A stretch of 64,000 bases of DNA from Acidovorax sp. (GTDB lineage: Bacteria; Pseudomonadota; Gammaproteobacteria; Burkholderiales; Burkholderiaceae_C): NCBI RefSeq assembly GCF_027492855.1, contig NZ_JAPUDY010000108.1, positions 1 through 64,000 on the forward strand, in the 5' to 3' direction. This document shows, piece after piece, positions 31,099 through 41,193 of this stretch. A model generated the notes under the pieces. It had not been told where the DNA came from and made no database searches. It saw only the letters and a list, made by a program, of their open reading frames with translations. Position 1 is the stretch's first letter; each line of letters begins with the position of its first letter. The translations under genes and the position numbers were made by a program.

Positions 31099-32072
31099 TC
31101 AGATGTCGTCGCGCCAGCAGGCCTTCCAGTGCTCGGTGCCCACGGGGCGCAAGGCCATGTCGGTGCTGGCACATTCGACGATTGCGTGGGGGCAGCGCGT
31201 GCGGAACACGCAGCCGGACGGCGGATTGGCGGGGCTGGGCAGGTCGCCCTGCAGCAGGGGGATGGTACGCCGCTGCGCCGGGTCGGGGATCGGCGCGGCC
31301 GCCAGCAGGGCGCGGGTGTAGGGGTGGGCCGGCTGTGCATACAACGCGCTGGTGGGCGCGATCTCCATCACGCGGCCCAGGTACAGCACCACCACGCGGT
31401 CGCACAGGTACTCCACCACGTCCAGGTCGTGCGAGATGAACAGCAAGGTCAGGCCCAGCTGCTCCTTGAGGTCGCCCAGCAGGTTCACCACCTGCGCCTG
31501 TATCGATACGTCCAGCGCCGACAGCGGCTCGTCCGCCACGATGAAGTTCGGCTGAACAGCCAGCGCGCGTGCAATGCCGATGCGCTGGCGCTGCCCGCCC
31601 GAGAACTCGTGGGGGAAACGGTCTGCATGCTCGGGTCGCAGGCCCACCTGCGTGAGCAGCTCGTGGATGCGCGGCAGGCGTTCCGCGCCACGTGCCTGCT
31701 TGTGTGTGTCGAGCGCCTCGCCCAGCACCTCGCGGATGCGCATGCGCGGGTTCAGGCTGGCATACGGGTCCTGGAAGATGATCTGAATCTTCGAGCGCAG
31801 AGGGCGGAACTGGCCCTGGCCCATGCTCGCCAGATCCTGGGTCTCTGCGCCGTCGCCGTGATACAGCATCTGACCTGCCGTCGGGTCCACCAGGCGGGTC
31901 AGCAGCCGACCGATGGTGCTCTTGCCCGAGCCCGACTCTCCCACCAGGCCCAGCGTCTCGCCGCGCCGAATGGCAAAGCTCACGTCATCCACCGCGCGCA
32001 CCGGGTGCGCGCCGCTGCCGAAATACTTGCGCAGGCCGCGCACCTCGATAAGGGCCTCGTTGGCAACGGCGC

Positions 32073-32076
<4 letters not shown>
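31099..32076 (-). CDS. Peptide ABC transporter ATPase (DppF type)
   Basis: This 325-residue ATPase has [17 protein letters not shown], signature [15 protein letters not shown] and [12 protein letters not shown], plus the C-terminal oligopeptide-transporter extension with [15 protein letters not shown]. It energises the importer together with the adjacent DppD-type subunit, whose gene end it overlaps by four bases. In this locus the likely cargo is short peptides or N-acyl-D-amino acids. Confidence 0.93.
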
Positions 32077-33128
<1,052 letters not shown>

Positions 33129-33189
33129 GGGGTAGGTACCTTCGTAATGCGCTCACCAGGGGCGGGCGCTTGCGTGGGATGGAGAAAGC

Positions 33190-34059
33190 TCATGTGGCCT
33201 TCTTGAGCTTGGGGTCGAGCAGGTCGCGCACGCCGTCGCCCAGCATCTGCAGCGACAGGGCGGTGAACACGATGGCCAGGCCTGGGTAGAGAATCGTCCA
33301 GAACGCGCGGTCGGCTGATTCCAGGCTGCCCGCGATCATGGTGCCCCAGGTGGGGATGTCCGGCGGCACGCCCACGCCCAGGAAGGACAGGCCTGCCTCA
33401 GCCAGGATGGCGTAGGCGAAGATAAAGGTCACCTGCACCAGGATGGGCGAGACCAGGTTGGGCAGGATGTGCCTGAGCAGAATGAGCGGCGTGCGCACGC
33501 CCAGCGCCCGCGCTGCATCCACGAACAGCAGCTCTCGCAGCACCAGGGTGCTGGCCCGCACCACCCGCGCCACGCGCGGCGTGTAGACGATGACCAGCGC
33601 CAGCATCACGTTCCACAGCGATGCGCCCAGGATGGACACCAGGGCAATGCCCAGCAGGATGTCGGGGAAGGACATCATCGCGTCCACCACGCGCATCAGC
33701 GGCGCATCGAGGCGCCGGAAGAAGCCCGCGAACATGCCCAGCAGCGTGCCGAACAGCACGGCCCCCGCTGCGGTGAGCCCGCCGATCAGTAACGAATAGC
33801 GCGCGCCGTGCACGATGCGCAGCATCACGTCGCGCCCCAGCTCGTCGGTGCCCGCCCAGTGCGCGGCCGAGGGCGCGTTCAGCCGCTCGCTGATGGAGAT
33901 GGCATTGGGGTCAGCATCCGACACCCAGGGGAACACGGTGGCCACCGCGACCACCAGCGCCAGCAAAATGGCCGAGGCCAGCACTACCTTGCGCGAGAAC
34001 AGACGGCGCGCCAGCGGCAGCCAGTAGTCCGTGAAATTGTGAATCAGGCGTTGCACCAT
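33190..34059 (-). CDS. Peptide ABC transporter permease (DppC type)
   Basis: This 289-residue inner-membrane protein has LNAPSAAHWAGTDELGRDVM, a hallmark of DppC/OppC proteins, then a series of membrane helices and the loop EAA-like VDAARALGVRTPLILLRHIL. The start ATG (MVQRLIHNFTDYW) is one base after the DppB stop. An upstream in-frame extension lies inside dppB and is not used. Confidence 0.93.
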   Translation of the reverse strand: MVQRLIHNFTDYWLPLARRLFSRKVVLASAILLALVVAVATVFPWVSDADPNAISISERLNAPSAAHWAGTDELGRDVMLRIVHGARYSLLIGGLTAAGAVLFGTLLGMFAGFFRRLDAPLMRVVDAMMSFPDILLGIALVSILGASLWNVMLALVIVYTPRVARVVRASTLVLRELLFVDAARALGVRTPLILLRHILPNLVSPILVQVTFIFAYAILAEAGLSFLGVGVPPDIPTWGTMIAGSLESADRAFWTILYPGLAIVFTALSLQMLGDGVRDLLDPKLKKAT

Positions 34060-34060
34060 G

Positions 34061-35008
34061 TCATTGGCCCTCCAGTCGGATGCGCGGGTCGACCAGCGTG
34101 TACAGGAAGTCGATGGCCAGGTTGATGAACACATAGATCGCCGCGATCACCAGCAGCGTGCCCTGGATCACCGGGTAGTCGCGGCGCAGCACGGCACGCA
34201 CCACCAGGTTGCCCACGCCGGGCAGGTTGAATACCGTCTCGGTCACCACCGTGCCGCCGATCATCAGTGCCAGCGTGAGGCCCAGCACCGTGACGATGGG
34301 CACCAGCGCGTTGCGCAGCACGTGCTTGACCATCACCGTGCGCTCGGCCAGGCCTTTGGCGCGCGCGGTGCGCACATAGTCCTCACCCAGGATGTCGAGC
34401 ATCGAGGCGCGCGTGAAGCGGATGATCAGCGCTGAGTTGAGCAGCCCCAGCACCAGCGCGGGCAGCAGCAGGTGCGACAGGCGCTCGGCCAGCGGCGATG
34501 CCGGGTCGCCATAGCCCGAGGCCGGGAACCAGCCGAGCTTGACCGCGAACAGCTGGATCAGGATCAGCCCGAGCCAGAAGCTGGGCACGCTGGCGCCCAG
34601 CATGGCCACGCCGCTCAGGGCCTGGTCGCCGGGGCTGCCGCGCCAGATGGCGGCCGCCATGCCGCACGGGATGCCGATCAGCGCCGCGATGCCCACCGCG
34701 AACAGCGCCAGGAACAGCGTGGGCTCGGCGCGTTCGAGCAGTGCCTGCGCCACTGGGCGCTGCAGGAAGATCGACTGGCCCAGGTTGCCCTGCATCAGCT
34801 CACCCACCCACAGCGCGAACTGCGTCGGCAAGGGCTTGTCCAGGCCGTACTGCACGCGGGCTGCAGCGATGTCAGCGGCGGTGGCCTGGTCGCCCAGCAG
34901 CAACGCCACCGGGTCGCCCGAGGCCAGGCGCGTGAGCGCGAACACCAGCACCGCGACGAGGGCCAGCACCACCAGGGCGCCGCCCAGGCGGGTCATCAGA
35001 AAACGCAT
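34061..35008 (-). CDS. Peptide ABC transporter permease (DppB type)
   Basis: This 315-residue permease has an N-terminal helix, a periplasmic segment GNLGQSIFLQRPVAQALLER and the ATPase-contact loop YVRTARAKGLAERTVMVKHV. It is typical of DppB in size and motifs. It is 27 bases from the binding-protein gene, which precedes it in the transcript. Confidence 0.93.
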   Translation of the reverse strand: MRFLMTRLGGALVVLALVAVLVFALTRLASGDPVALLLGDQATAADIAAARVQYGLDKPLPTQFALWVGELMQGNLGQSIFLQRPVAQALLERAEPTLFLALFAVGIAALIGIPCGMAAAIWRGSPGDQALSGVAMLGASVPSFWLGLILIQLFAVKLGWFPASGYGDPASPLAERLSHLLLPALVLGLLNSALIIRFTRASMLDILGEDYVRTARAKGLAERTVMVKHVLRNALVPIVTVLGLTLALMIGGTVVTETVFNLPGVGNLVVRAVLRRDYPVIQGTLLVIAAIYVFINLAIDFLYTLVDPRIRLEGQ

Positions 35009-35035
35009 GGCAACGAACCTTCTTACTGCGGTGGA

Positions 35036-36634
35036 CTACTTGGCAAGACCGGTGTTCCAGAAGAACGGCCAGATCGCCGGGGTGTAGCCTTCCAGCTTGG
35101 CCGAACGGGCCGAGAGGCTGTTGAACTTGCCCACCTCGATAAAGGGCACTTCGTTGTACACCACCTGCTGCACGGCGCCCCACAGTGGGCCGCGTTTGGC
35201 GACATTGGTCTCCTGGTTGAAGGCAGCGAGCGTGGCCTTCTTGGCCGGGGAATCCCACCAGCCCGGTGCGCCGTCGCCCAACTGCGGCGGCGAGAGCATG
35301 GGCTCGGGGAACAGTCCCGAGTGGGTGAAATACACGTCCCACAGCTTGGGGTCGTTGCGACGCTGCACCAGGGTCGCCCAGTCCACCACCTGCAGCTCGG
35401 TCTTGAAGCCGGCTTTTTTGAGCTGCTCGGCCATCACCAGCGCCATGTTGTAGTGGAACTCGTATTGGCGGCTTGCCATGATGCGCACCGGCTGACCGTT
35501 GTAGCCAGCCTTGGCGGCCTGGTCTTTGGCGGCCTGGGGGTTGCGCTCGTTGTACAGCTTGCTGCCCGCGTCCGAGTAGTAGGGGGTGCCCTTGGGGAAG
35601 AAGTTGGGCTCCACCACGAAGAAGCGGTTGTCGCCGAAGCCCGCCGCCAGCAGCTCGCCCGAGCCCACGGCGGTCTGCACCGCGCGGCGCAGCGGCTGCG
35701 CGGCGAGCACGCCTTCCTTGGTGTTGAAGACGATGTAAGGAAAACCGAAATTCTTCGTCACGATGGGCACCACGGCCGGGGCGCCCTTGTCGATGCGGCT
35801 GGCCGCTTCTACGGGCAGCAGGTCGGCATACTGAAACTGCCCCGACAGCGCGCCCTCCACGCGGGTGTTGGCATTGGGAACGGGTACGAAACGCAGTTCG
35901 TCGAGCAGGGCTTCGCGGCGGCCGGCGTAGCCGCTCGGCGCCTCCTTGCGGGCGCTGTAGGTGTCGTGGCGCACCAGCACCGTGAACTGGTCGGGGCGGC
36001 GCTCCTTGAACTTGTAGGGGCCGGTGCCGATGAACTCCTTGAGCTGCGGCGCGATACTCTCCTTGGCCATGATGGCGGCCATGCCGCTGGGCAGGGCCAA
36101 CTGGGCCAGCAGCGGCGCATAGGGCGCCTTGAGGGTGAGCTCCACCGACAGCGGGCCCTTGGCGGTGAGCGAGGCCACTTCCTTGCCCACGGCCTTGCCG
36201 CGCGGCGACAGCTCCATCCAGCGCTGCAGCGAGGCCACCACGTCCTCGGCATTCAGGTCGCGGCCGTTGTGCAGCTTGACCTCTTTGCGCAGGGCGATGG
36301 TGTAGGTCAGGCCGTCCTTGGACACCGTAGGCAGGCCCTCGGCCAGCATGGGCGCCACGGCCCAGTTGGCGTCGAAGGTGTACAGCGGCTCATAGACGTG
36401 CTGCATGATGGTGCCGACCAGGTCGGCCGTGCTCACCATGGGGTCCAGCCCCTGGGGCTCGCCGACCATGGCCAGGTTGGCGGCGCCACCCTTGGCGGGG
36501 GCCGCCAGGGCGGGCTGACCCGACCCCAGGGCCACGAGCACGGCAGCGCTCGCTGCCAGGCCGAGAACATTGCGCCGGGCGACCTGAAGAGGTGTGGCTG
36601 GCGTCAATCGGTCACAGATAGATGAGGATTGCAT
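35036..36634 (-). CDS. Peptide-type ABC transporter substrate-binding protein
   Basis: This 532-residue family 5 binding protein has an export signal with a twin-arginine pair (VARRNVLGLAASAAVLVALG, cleavage near ALA-AP, about residue 44). Tat export is possible though not certain. MVGEPQGLDPMVSTADLVGT and the C-terminal PFIEVGKFNSLSARSAKLEGY are family-typical. As the first gene of the eight-gene operon it would be the most abundant product. Its promoter is TTGACT-N17-TACGAT at 36696-36668. Confidence 0.93.
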   Translation of the reverse strand: MQSSSICDRLTPATPLQVARRNVLGLAASAAVLVALGSGQPALAAPAKGGAANLAMVGEPQGLDPMVSTADLVGTIMQHVYEPLYTFDANWAVAPMLAEGLPTVSKDGLTYTIALRKEVKLHNGRDLNAEDVVASLQRWMELSPRGKAVGKEVASLTAKGPLSVELTLKAPYAPLLAQLALPSGMAAIMAKESIAPQLKEFIGTGPYKFKERRPDQFTVLVRHDTYSARKEAPSGYAGRREALLDELRFVPVPNANTRVEGALSGQFQYADLLPVEAASRIDKGAPAVVPIVTKNFGFPYIVFNTKEGVLAAQPLRRAVQTAVGSGELLAAGFGDNRFFVVEPNFFPKGTPYYSDAGSKLYNERNPQAAKDQAAKAGYNGQPVRIMASRQYEFHYNMALVMAEQLKKAGFKTELQVVDWATLVQRRNDPKLWDVYFTHSGLFPEPMLSPPQLGDGAPGWWDSPAKKATLAAFNQETNVAKRGPLWGAVQQVVYNEVPFIEVGKFNSLSARSAKLEGYTPAIWPFFWNTGLAK

Positions 36635-36646
36635 CGTGGCTCCATA

Positions 36647-36733
36647 AGTAATAACATTACACGATTCATCGTAAATCTACGTTTTTTGAAAGTCAAACGG
36701 GTTTTTTCTGATTTGATGTGTAAATTATTTACA
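36647..36733. promoter_or_regulatory. Divergent promoter region with two RpiR-type palindromes
   Basis: Site 1, AGTAATAACATTACA at 36647-36661, and site 2, TGTAAATTATTTACA at 36719-36733, share GTAAW-N3-WTTAC. Both resemble the TGTAAT-N3-ATTACA operators of HexR, an RpiR-family regulator. The leftward operon has -35 TTGACT at 36691-36696, a 17-base spacer and -10 TACGAT at 36668-36673. Site 1 therefore covers about +1 to +15, a classic repressor position. Site 2 abuts the ridA ribosome-binding site AAGGAG (36734-36739). Confidence 0.75.
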
Positions 36734-36745
36734 TAAGGAGCTTGT

Positions 36746-37138
36746 ATGAGTCATGTTGAACTGCTGGGCCAGTCACCGGTTGCATCCGATCGGCAGGCGC
36801 GGCCCCTGTCGCCCGCCACGCGTGCTGGCGACTTTGTGTTTGTCTCGGGCCAGGTGCCTACGGACGACCAGGGCCAGGTCATTGTGGGCGGCATCGAAGC
36901 CCAGACTCGCCAGGTGTTCCAGCGCGTCAAGGATGCCCTGGCGCTGGCGGACTGCACCCTGGCCGACGTGGCCAAGGTCAGCGTCTGGCTGGCTGATGCG
37001 CGCGACTTTGGCAGCTTCAACCGGGTGTACATGGAGTGCTTCGGCGAGCACCGGCCCGCCCGCTCCACGGTGGAGTCGCGCCTCATGATCGACGCCAAGG
37101 TCGAGATCGATGTCACAGCCTACAAGCTCCGCGCCTGA
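36746..37138 (+). CDS. RidA-family enamine/imine deaminase
   Basis: This 130-residue RidA/YjgF protein has GDFVFVSGQVPTDDQGQVIV and ARSTVESRLMIDAKVEIDVT. RidA proteins hydrolyse reactive enamines such as 2-aminoacrylate made by PLP dehydratases. Its place opposite an operon encoding a PLP-dependent deaminase makes clean-up of that enzyme's product the likely role. AAGGAG sits 6 bases before the ATG. It overlaps the next gene by 29 bases. Confidence 0.92.
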   Translation: MSHVELLGQSPVASDRQARPLSPATRAGDFVFVSGQVPTDDQGQVIVGGIEAQTRQVFQRVKDALALADCTLADVAKVSVWLADARDFGSFNRVYMECFGEHRPARSTVESRLMIDAKVEIDVTAYKLRA

Positions 37139-38084
37139 GTGCGCCAACCCCTCCGTGGGCAAGATCTTCGACGTGGTCGCGCTGGGCGAGGCCATGGTCG
37201 AGTTCAACCAGATCCACCCCGGCCAGGCGCAGTACCTGCGCGGTTTTGGCGGCGACACCAGCAATGCGGCCATCGCGGCGGCACGGGCCGGTGCACGCGT
37301 GGCCTACCTCACGCGCATTGGGCAGGACAGCTTCGGCCGGGCGCTGACCGACCTGTGGCGCGCCGAAGGTGTGGACACCCGCGGCGTGCAGAGCGATGGC
37401 GAGCACCCCACTGGCGTTTATTTCGTCTCGCATGGGGCTGCCGGGCATGAGTTCAGCTATCTGCGCGCAGGCTCCGCTGCGAGCCGCATGACGCCGCAAT
37501 GGCTGGCCGGCGAGCCCGCTGCGGTGCTGCAGTCCACGCGTATCCTGCACGTGTCGGGCATTTCGCTCGCCATTTCGCCACAGGCCTGCGATACAGCCTT
37601 TGAGGCGATGCGCATGGCGTGCGAGGCCGACGCTCTGGTGGCGTTCGATTCCAACCTGCGCCTCAAACTGTGGCCGCTGGCGCGGGCCCAGGCCTGCATT
37701 GCGCATGCCGTGGCGTTGTGCGACATCTTTATGCCCAGCCTGGAGGACATGCAGGCACTGACCAGCCTGAGCGACCCCGGTGCCATCGTCAACTGGGGCC
37801 ATGCACGCGGCGCAGCCACCGTGGTGCTCAAGCTCGGTGCCGACGGCGCGCTGGTGAGCAACGGCCGTCGTATGGAACGTATTGCCGGTGTGCGCGTGAC
37901 CCCGGTGGACGCCACGGGCGCGGGCGACTGCTTCTGTGGCAACCTGCTGGCCCGCCTGGCACAGGGCGACGATGTGTTTACGGCGGCGCGTTATGCGAAT
38001 GCCGCTGCGGCACTCGCCGTGCAGGGCTATGGCGCCGTGGCCCCGCTGCCCTACGCGCGCCAGGTGCAGGTTTCTCCGGGGTAG
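37110..38084 (+). CDS. PfkB-family kinase, 2-keto-3-deoxygluconate kinase-like
   Basis: This 324-residue ribokinase-type enzyme has VALGEAMVEFNQ and FGGDTSNAAIAAARAG at the N-terminus, and the catalytic VDATGAGDCFCGNLLARL near residue 270. The FNQ/GDTSN pattern resembles KDG kinases. It is translationally coupled to ridA. No other Entner-Doudoroff or uronate gene is visible, so the physiological substrate in this amino-acid locus is uncertain. Confidence 0.85.
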   Translation: MSQPTSSAPECANPSVGKIFDVVALGEAMVEFNQIHPGQAQYLRGFGGDTSNAAIAAARAGARVAYLTRIGQDSFGRALTDLWRAEGVDTRGVQSDGEHPTGVYFVSHGAAGHEFSYLRAGSAASRMTPQWLAGEPAAVLQSTRILHVSGISLAISPQACDTAFEAMRMACEADALVAFDSNLRLKLWPLARAQACIAHAVALCDIFMPSLEDMQALTSLSDPGAIVNWGHARGAATVVLKLGADGALVSNGRRMERIAGVRVTPVDATGAGDCFCGNLLARLAQGDDVFTAARYANAAAALAVQGYGAVAPLPYARQVQVSPG

Positions 38085-38101
38085 ATCGGTGTTGAGAAGG
38101 A

Positions 38102-38122
38102 AAGGGGGCTCTGTTCCCCCTT
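38102..38122. terminator. Possible bidirectional terminator
   Basis: AAGGGGG (38102-38108) pairs with CCCCCTT (38116-38122) around CTCTGTT, between the convergent kinase and NhaR-like genes. The stem is GC-rich but the T-runs are weak on both strands. Confidence 0.45.
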
Positions 38123-38124
38123 CT

Positions 38125-39021
38125 TCACTCAGCGAACAGATCGGCCCGCGCCGCCTTGGTGATCGCAGCCACGCAAGGGTGGCTGATGCGCCTCTCCACC
38201 GAAATCGCGAAAAACTCCTCCACCAATTCCGTCGACCGGCCAATCACTTCCACCCCAAACTGGGCCGTGGTTTCCTCGTCCAGCACCGTGGGAGATGTGA
38301 AAACGCCCCGGCCCTCGCGGCCAAAGGCGTTCATGAGCGCGCTGTCGTCGAATTCACCAACCAAACGGGGCTGCAGGTGGTGCTTGTTGAGCCAATGGTC
38401 CAGTTGCTGCCGAACGGACGACATGGGCCCCTGGATCAGCATGGGCGCGCCGTGCAGGCACTGGGGAAACGGCCCTTCCAATTGGGCGCGCAGGCCGGGG
38501 GCGCACAAAAAGCTCATGCCACTGGTTCCCAGCGGGTGGTTGAAGGCCTTCACGCCGATCTTCTTGGACACCGGCTCGTCCGCGAGTACCAGGTCGAGTT
38601 TGTGCAGGCTCAATTGGGCGATCAGCTCGGGAAACTTCCCCTCGTGGCAGATCATGTGCACTCGCTGCGGCATTCCCAACGCAGGCTCCAGCAAGTGGTA
38701 AGCGACCGACTTGGCGATGGAATCGGCCACCCCCACGCGGAACGCCAGCGGCTTTTCCTGGCCGCGCGACAGGCGGATGGATTTCTCCAACTCGTCGCCC
38801 AGGGCAAAGATCTGATCGGCATACCCCAGGGCGACCCGGCCTTCGCTGGTCAGCTCCAGGCCCCGGCCCCGTTTTCTGAACAGGTCGTGGCCCAGCCACT
38901 CTTCCAGTTGCTTGATCTGCCCAGACAGCGTCTGGGGCGTGGTGTGCAACTGCTCGCCAGCACGCATCACGCCGCCCGCCTTGGCCACGGTCCAGAAATA
39001 GCGAAGGTGCTTGAAGTTCAT
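38125..39021 (-). CDS. LysR-type regulator similar to NhaR
   Basis: This 298-residue LysR protein starts MNFKHLRYFWTVAKAGGVMR, with the helix-turn-helix GEQLHTTPQTLSGQIKQLEE. This strongly resembles NhaR, the activator of the Na+/H+ antiporter NhaA. No antiporter gene is in the window, so its target lies elsewhere or it has another role. The start at 39021 is chosen because the LysR domain begins there; 61 upstream in-frame residues are unrelated. Confidence 0.88.
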   Translation of the reverse strand: MNFKHLRYFWTVAKAGGVMRAGEQLHTTPQTLSGQIKQLEEWLGHDLFRKRGRGLELTSEGRVALGYADQIFALGDELEKSIRLSRGQEKPLAFRVGVADSIAKSVAYHLLEPALGMPQRVHMICHEGKFPELIAQLSLHKLDLVLADEPVSKKIGVKAFNHPLGTSGMSFLCAPGLRAQLEGPFPQCLHGAPMLIQGPMSSVRQQLDHWLNKHHLQPRLVGEFDDSALMNAFGREGRGVFTSPTVLDEETTAQFGVEVIGRSTELVEEFFAISVERRISHPCVAAITKAARADLFAE

Positions 39022-39180
39022 AGTATGGCCCCGTGAAACACTTCGAAAAAAACGAGCAATAAAACTCAATAAAACGAATATACGCGAAGTGTCAAAATCT
39101 CTACATTGAAGTCTTGGCCCCTTTCCGTGGCAAATTCGCACATGGTGAGGAACTGTCAGCGTGCACAAGGAGTAGCAACG

Positions 39181-39729
39181 ATGCGTATCACTACCAGAGG
39201 ACAACTTGCCGTGTCGGCAATGACCGACCTTGCCCTGCGCCAGAAGATGCGGCCGGTGGCCCTGTCCACCATCAGCGCGCGCCAGGGCACTTCACTGTCG
39301 TACCTGGAGCAACTGTTCAGCGCCCTGCGCCGTGCCGGGCTGGTGGACAGCACGCGCGGCCCAGGCGGCGGCTATACGCTGGCCCGCCGGGCGGAGCAGG
39401 TGTCGGTGGCGGAAATCATCCTGGCGGTCGAAAACCTCAAGGCCGACGATCTGCAGAACCTGGGTGCGAGCCAGGCCGCGCAGGTCAAATCCATGACGGG
39501 CGAACTGTGGTCCACCTTCAATCTGCGCGTGATGGAATACCTGCAGTCGGTAACCCTGCAAGACCTGGTGGCCCAGCAGCTTGAAAAAGGGGGGCCGCCG
39601 GAAGACGCCGCGCCTGCCGCCACATCCAAGCCTCGGCTCACACCCAAGCCACGGCCCCTGATGGCGCGGGTGGGGGTGCCCAATTCGGTGTTCGCGCTGG
39701 GCTCGATGCCTCTGCTGCAGCGGCGCTGA
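39181..39729 (+). CDS. Rrf2/IscR-like regulator lacking cluster cysteines
   Basis: This 182-residue protein begins MRITTRGQLAVSAMTDLALR and has the Rrf2 wing TRGPGGGYTLARRAEQVSVA, very like IscR. The region that in IscR holds three [2Fe-2S] cysteines reads AVENLKADDLQNLGASQAAQ. There is no cysteine in the whole protein. It cannot bind a cluster the IscR way, so it may be cluster-independent. No isc genes are nearby. It is divergent from the NhaR-like gene. Confidence 0.85.
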   Translation: MRITTRGQLAVSAMTDLALRQKMRPVALSTISARQGTSLSYLEQLFSALRRAGLVDSTRGPGGGYTLARRAEQVSVAEIILAVENLKADDLQNLGASQAAQVKSMTGELWSTFNLRVMEYLQSVTLQDLVAQQLEKGGPPEDAAPAATSKPRLTPKPRPLMARVGVPNSVFALGSMPLLQRR

Positions 39730-39764
39730 GCCTTCGGCTGCCTCGGCTGCGGGATGCGGGCGGC

Positions 39765-40178
39765 TCAGGCCGCGTACACCGTGTCCAGCGAGCGAAAGCC
39801 CTTGATCTCGATCGGGTTGCCGCTCGGGTCGTGGAAGAACATCGTCCATTGCTCGCCGGGCTGGCCTTCAAAGCGCGCCTGGGGCTCCAGCACAAAGGCC
39901 GTGCCCGCAGCCTTCAGGCGCACGGCCAGCGCATGCCAGTCGGGCAGCTCCAGGATGGCGCCGAAGTGCGGCATGGGCACCAGGTGGTCGCCCACGTGGC
40001 CGGTGCGGGCGCTGGCAAACGGCGTGCCCAGGTGCAGCGAAATCTGATGGCCGAAGAAATCGAAGTCCACCCAGGTATCGGTGCTGCGGCCTTCCTGGCA
40101 GCCCAGCACGCCGCCGTAGAAGCGGCGGGCGGCATCGAGGTCGGTGACGTGAAAGGCGAGGTGAAAAAGGCTGCGCAT
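39765..40178 (-). CDS. VOC-superfamily (glyoxalase-like) protein
   Basis: This 137-residue protein starts MRSLFHLAFHVTDLDAARRF, contains FDFFGHQISLHLGTPF and ends with FHDPSGNPIEIKGFRSLD, a glyoxalase/dioxygenase fold with the usual His/Glu metal positions. It may be a small lyase, isomerase or binding protein; the substrate is unknown. It is convergent with the Rrf2 gene. Confidence 0.85.
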   Translation of the reverse strand: MRSLFHLAFHVTDLDAARRFYGGVLGCQEGRSTDTWVDFDFFGHQISLHLGTPFASARTGHVGDHLVPMPHFGAILELPDWHALAVRLKAAGTAFVLEPQARFEGQPGEQWTMFFHDPSGNPIEIKGFRSLDTVYAA

Positions 40179-40283
40179 GCCGCACAGGATAGCAGCGGGG
40201 AAGGGCTGCGGCGGGGCCTTTGATGACGAAAGTGCCCATACAACCGAGGGGGCGACCGCCATGCGGCGGGGCCACCTGAAGAA

Positions 40284-41147
40284 TCAGTGGTACAGCTTGA
40301 AAACGGCTGTGAGATTCTCGGCACCCAGGCCTGCCGCATGGGCCGTGTTCAAACGCTCAGCCACAGCGGCGACGAGTGGCAGCGAAAGACCGTTGGCTTG
40401 CGCGGTTGCCTCTGCGTACCCCATGTCCTTGCGCACAAGGTCTACCGGAAACATGGGCGCAAAGGTGTTCGCCAGCATCCCCGTGCCCGCGCCGATGGCT
40501 GCAGGGCTGAGCACTGGCATGGTCTTGAGCGCGTTCAGGGCCAGCGTGGTGTCCACGCCCCCAGCGGCCAGGGCACGCAGTTGCTCGGCCATGGCGACCA
40601 CCTGGGTTGCGAACAAGGTGTTCACCGCCAGCTTGAGCCTTGCGCCGTGCCCCACCGGACCGACCGCGTGAATGGCCGAGCCCATCGCCAAAAGCAGGGG
40701 CCTTGCGTGCTCAACCTCAGCCGCCTCGCCGCCGACCATGAAGATGAGCTGACCGGCCTCTGCCTGCGGGCGGGAGCCCGCCACCGGCGCGTCAATGAAG
40801 GCGATGCCTTTGGCCTTGGCGGCGAGCGCGAGCTCGGCGATCCAGGTTGGCGTCACGGTGCTCGCCTCGATGGCCATGGCCTGCGAACCCATGCCAGCCA
40901 GTGCACCCGTTGTTGCATCCGTCCAGATGGAGCGCGCTGCGTCGTCGTCAGTGACCATGCTGATCACGAATTCGGCGCCTTTCGCCGCTTCACGTGGTGT
41001 GCGCGCCGCGGTTGCGCCTTGATCGACCAGGGCTTGGACGGGGGCAGGGCTGCGGTTCCAGACAGTCACATGGTGACCAGCGCTGAGCAAGCGGGCGGCC
41101 ATTCGTTGCCCCATGGCGCCCAAACCCAGAAAGGTGACGTTCGACAT
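40284..41147 (-). CDS. NAD(P)-dependent beta-hydroxyacid dehydrogenase
   Basis: This 287-residue member of the 3-hydroxyisobutyrate dehydrogenase family has FLGLGAMGQRMAARLLSAGH, the substrate motif DAPVAGSRPQAEAGQL and the catalytic lysine in GARLKLAVNTLF. It would oxidise a short beta-hydroxyacid or reduce a semialdehyde or glyoxylate. It lies 46 bases downstream of the azoreductase and is probably co-transcribed with it under the divergent LysR protein. Confidence 0.9.
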   Translation of the reverse strand: MSNVTFLGLGAMGQRMAARLLSAGHHVTVWNRSPAPVQALVDQGATAARTPREAAKGAEFVISMVTDDDAARSIWTDATTGALAGMGSQAMAIEASTVTPTWIAELALAAKAKGIAFIDAPVAGSRPQAEAGQLIFMVGGEAAEVEHARPLLLAMGSAIHAVGPVGHGARLKLAVNTLFATQVVAMAEQLRALAAGGVDTTLALNALKTMPVLSPAAIGAGTGMLANTFAPMFPVDLVRKDMGYAEATAQANGLSLPLVAAVAERLNTAHAAGLGAENLTAVFKLYH

Positions 41148-41193
41148 GTAATTTCCTCAAAGAGGGAGGGTTTGTGGAGTGGGGTGGCTAGGC

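Noticed and set aside
34472-36625. Open frame of 717 codons on the plus strand, opposite the peptide transporter genes
   Set aside because: It spans two real minus-strand genes and their boundary and has low-complexity Arg/Gly/His/Leu composition.
37110-38084. PfkB kinase as evidence for an Entner-Doudoroff or uronate operon
   Set aside because: No aldolase, dehydratase or sugar isomerase gene is nearby. Coupling to ridA and the divergent amino-acid operon gives a better context.
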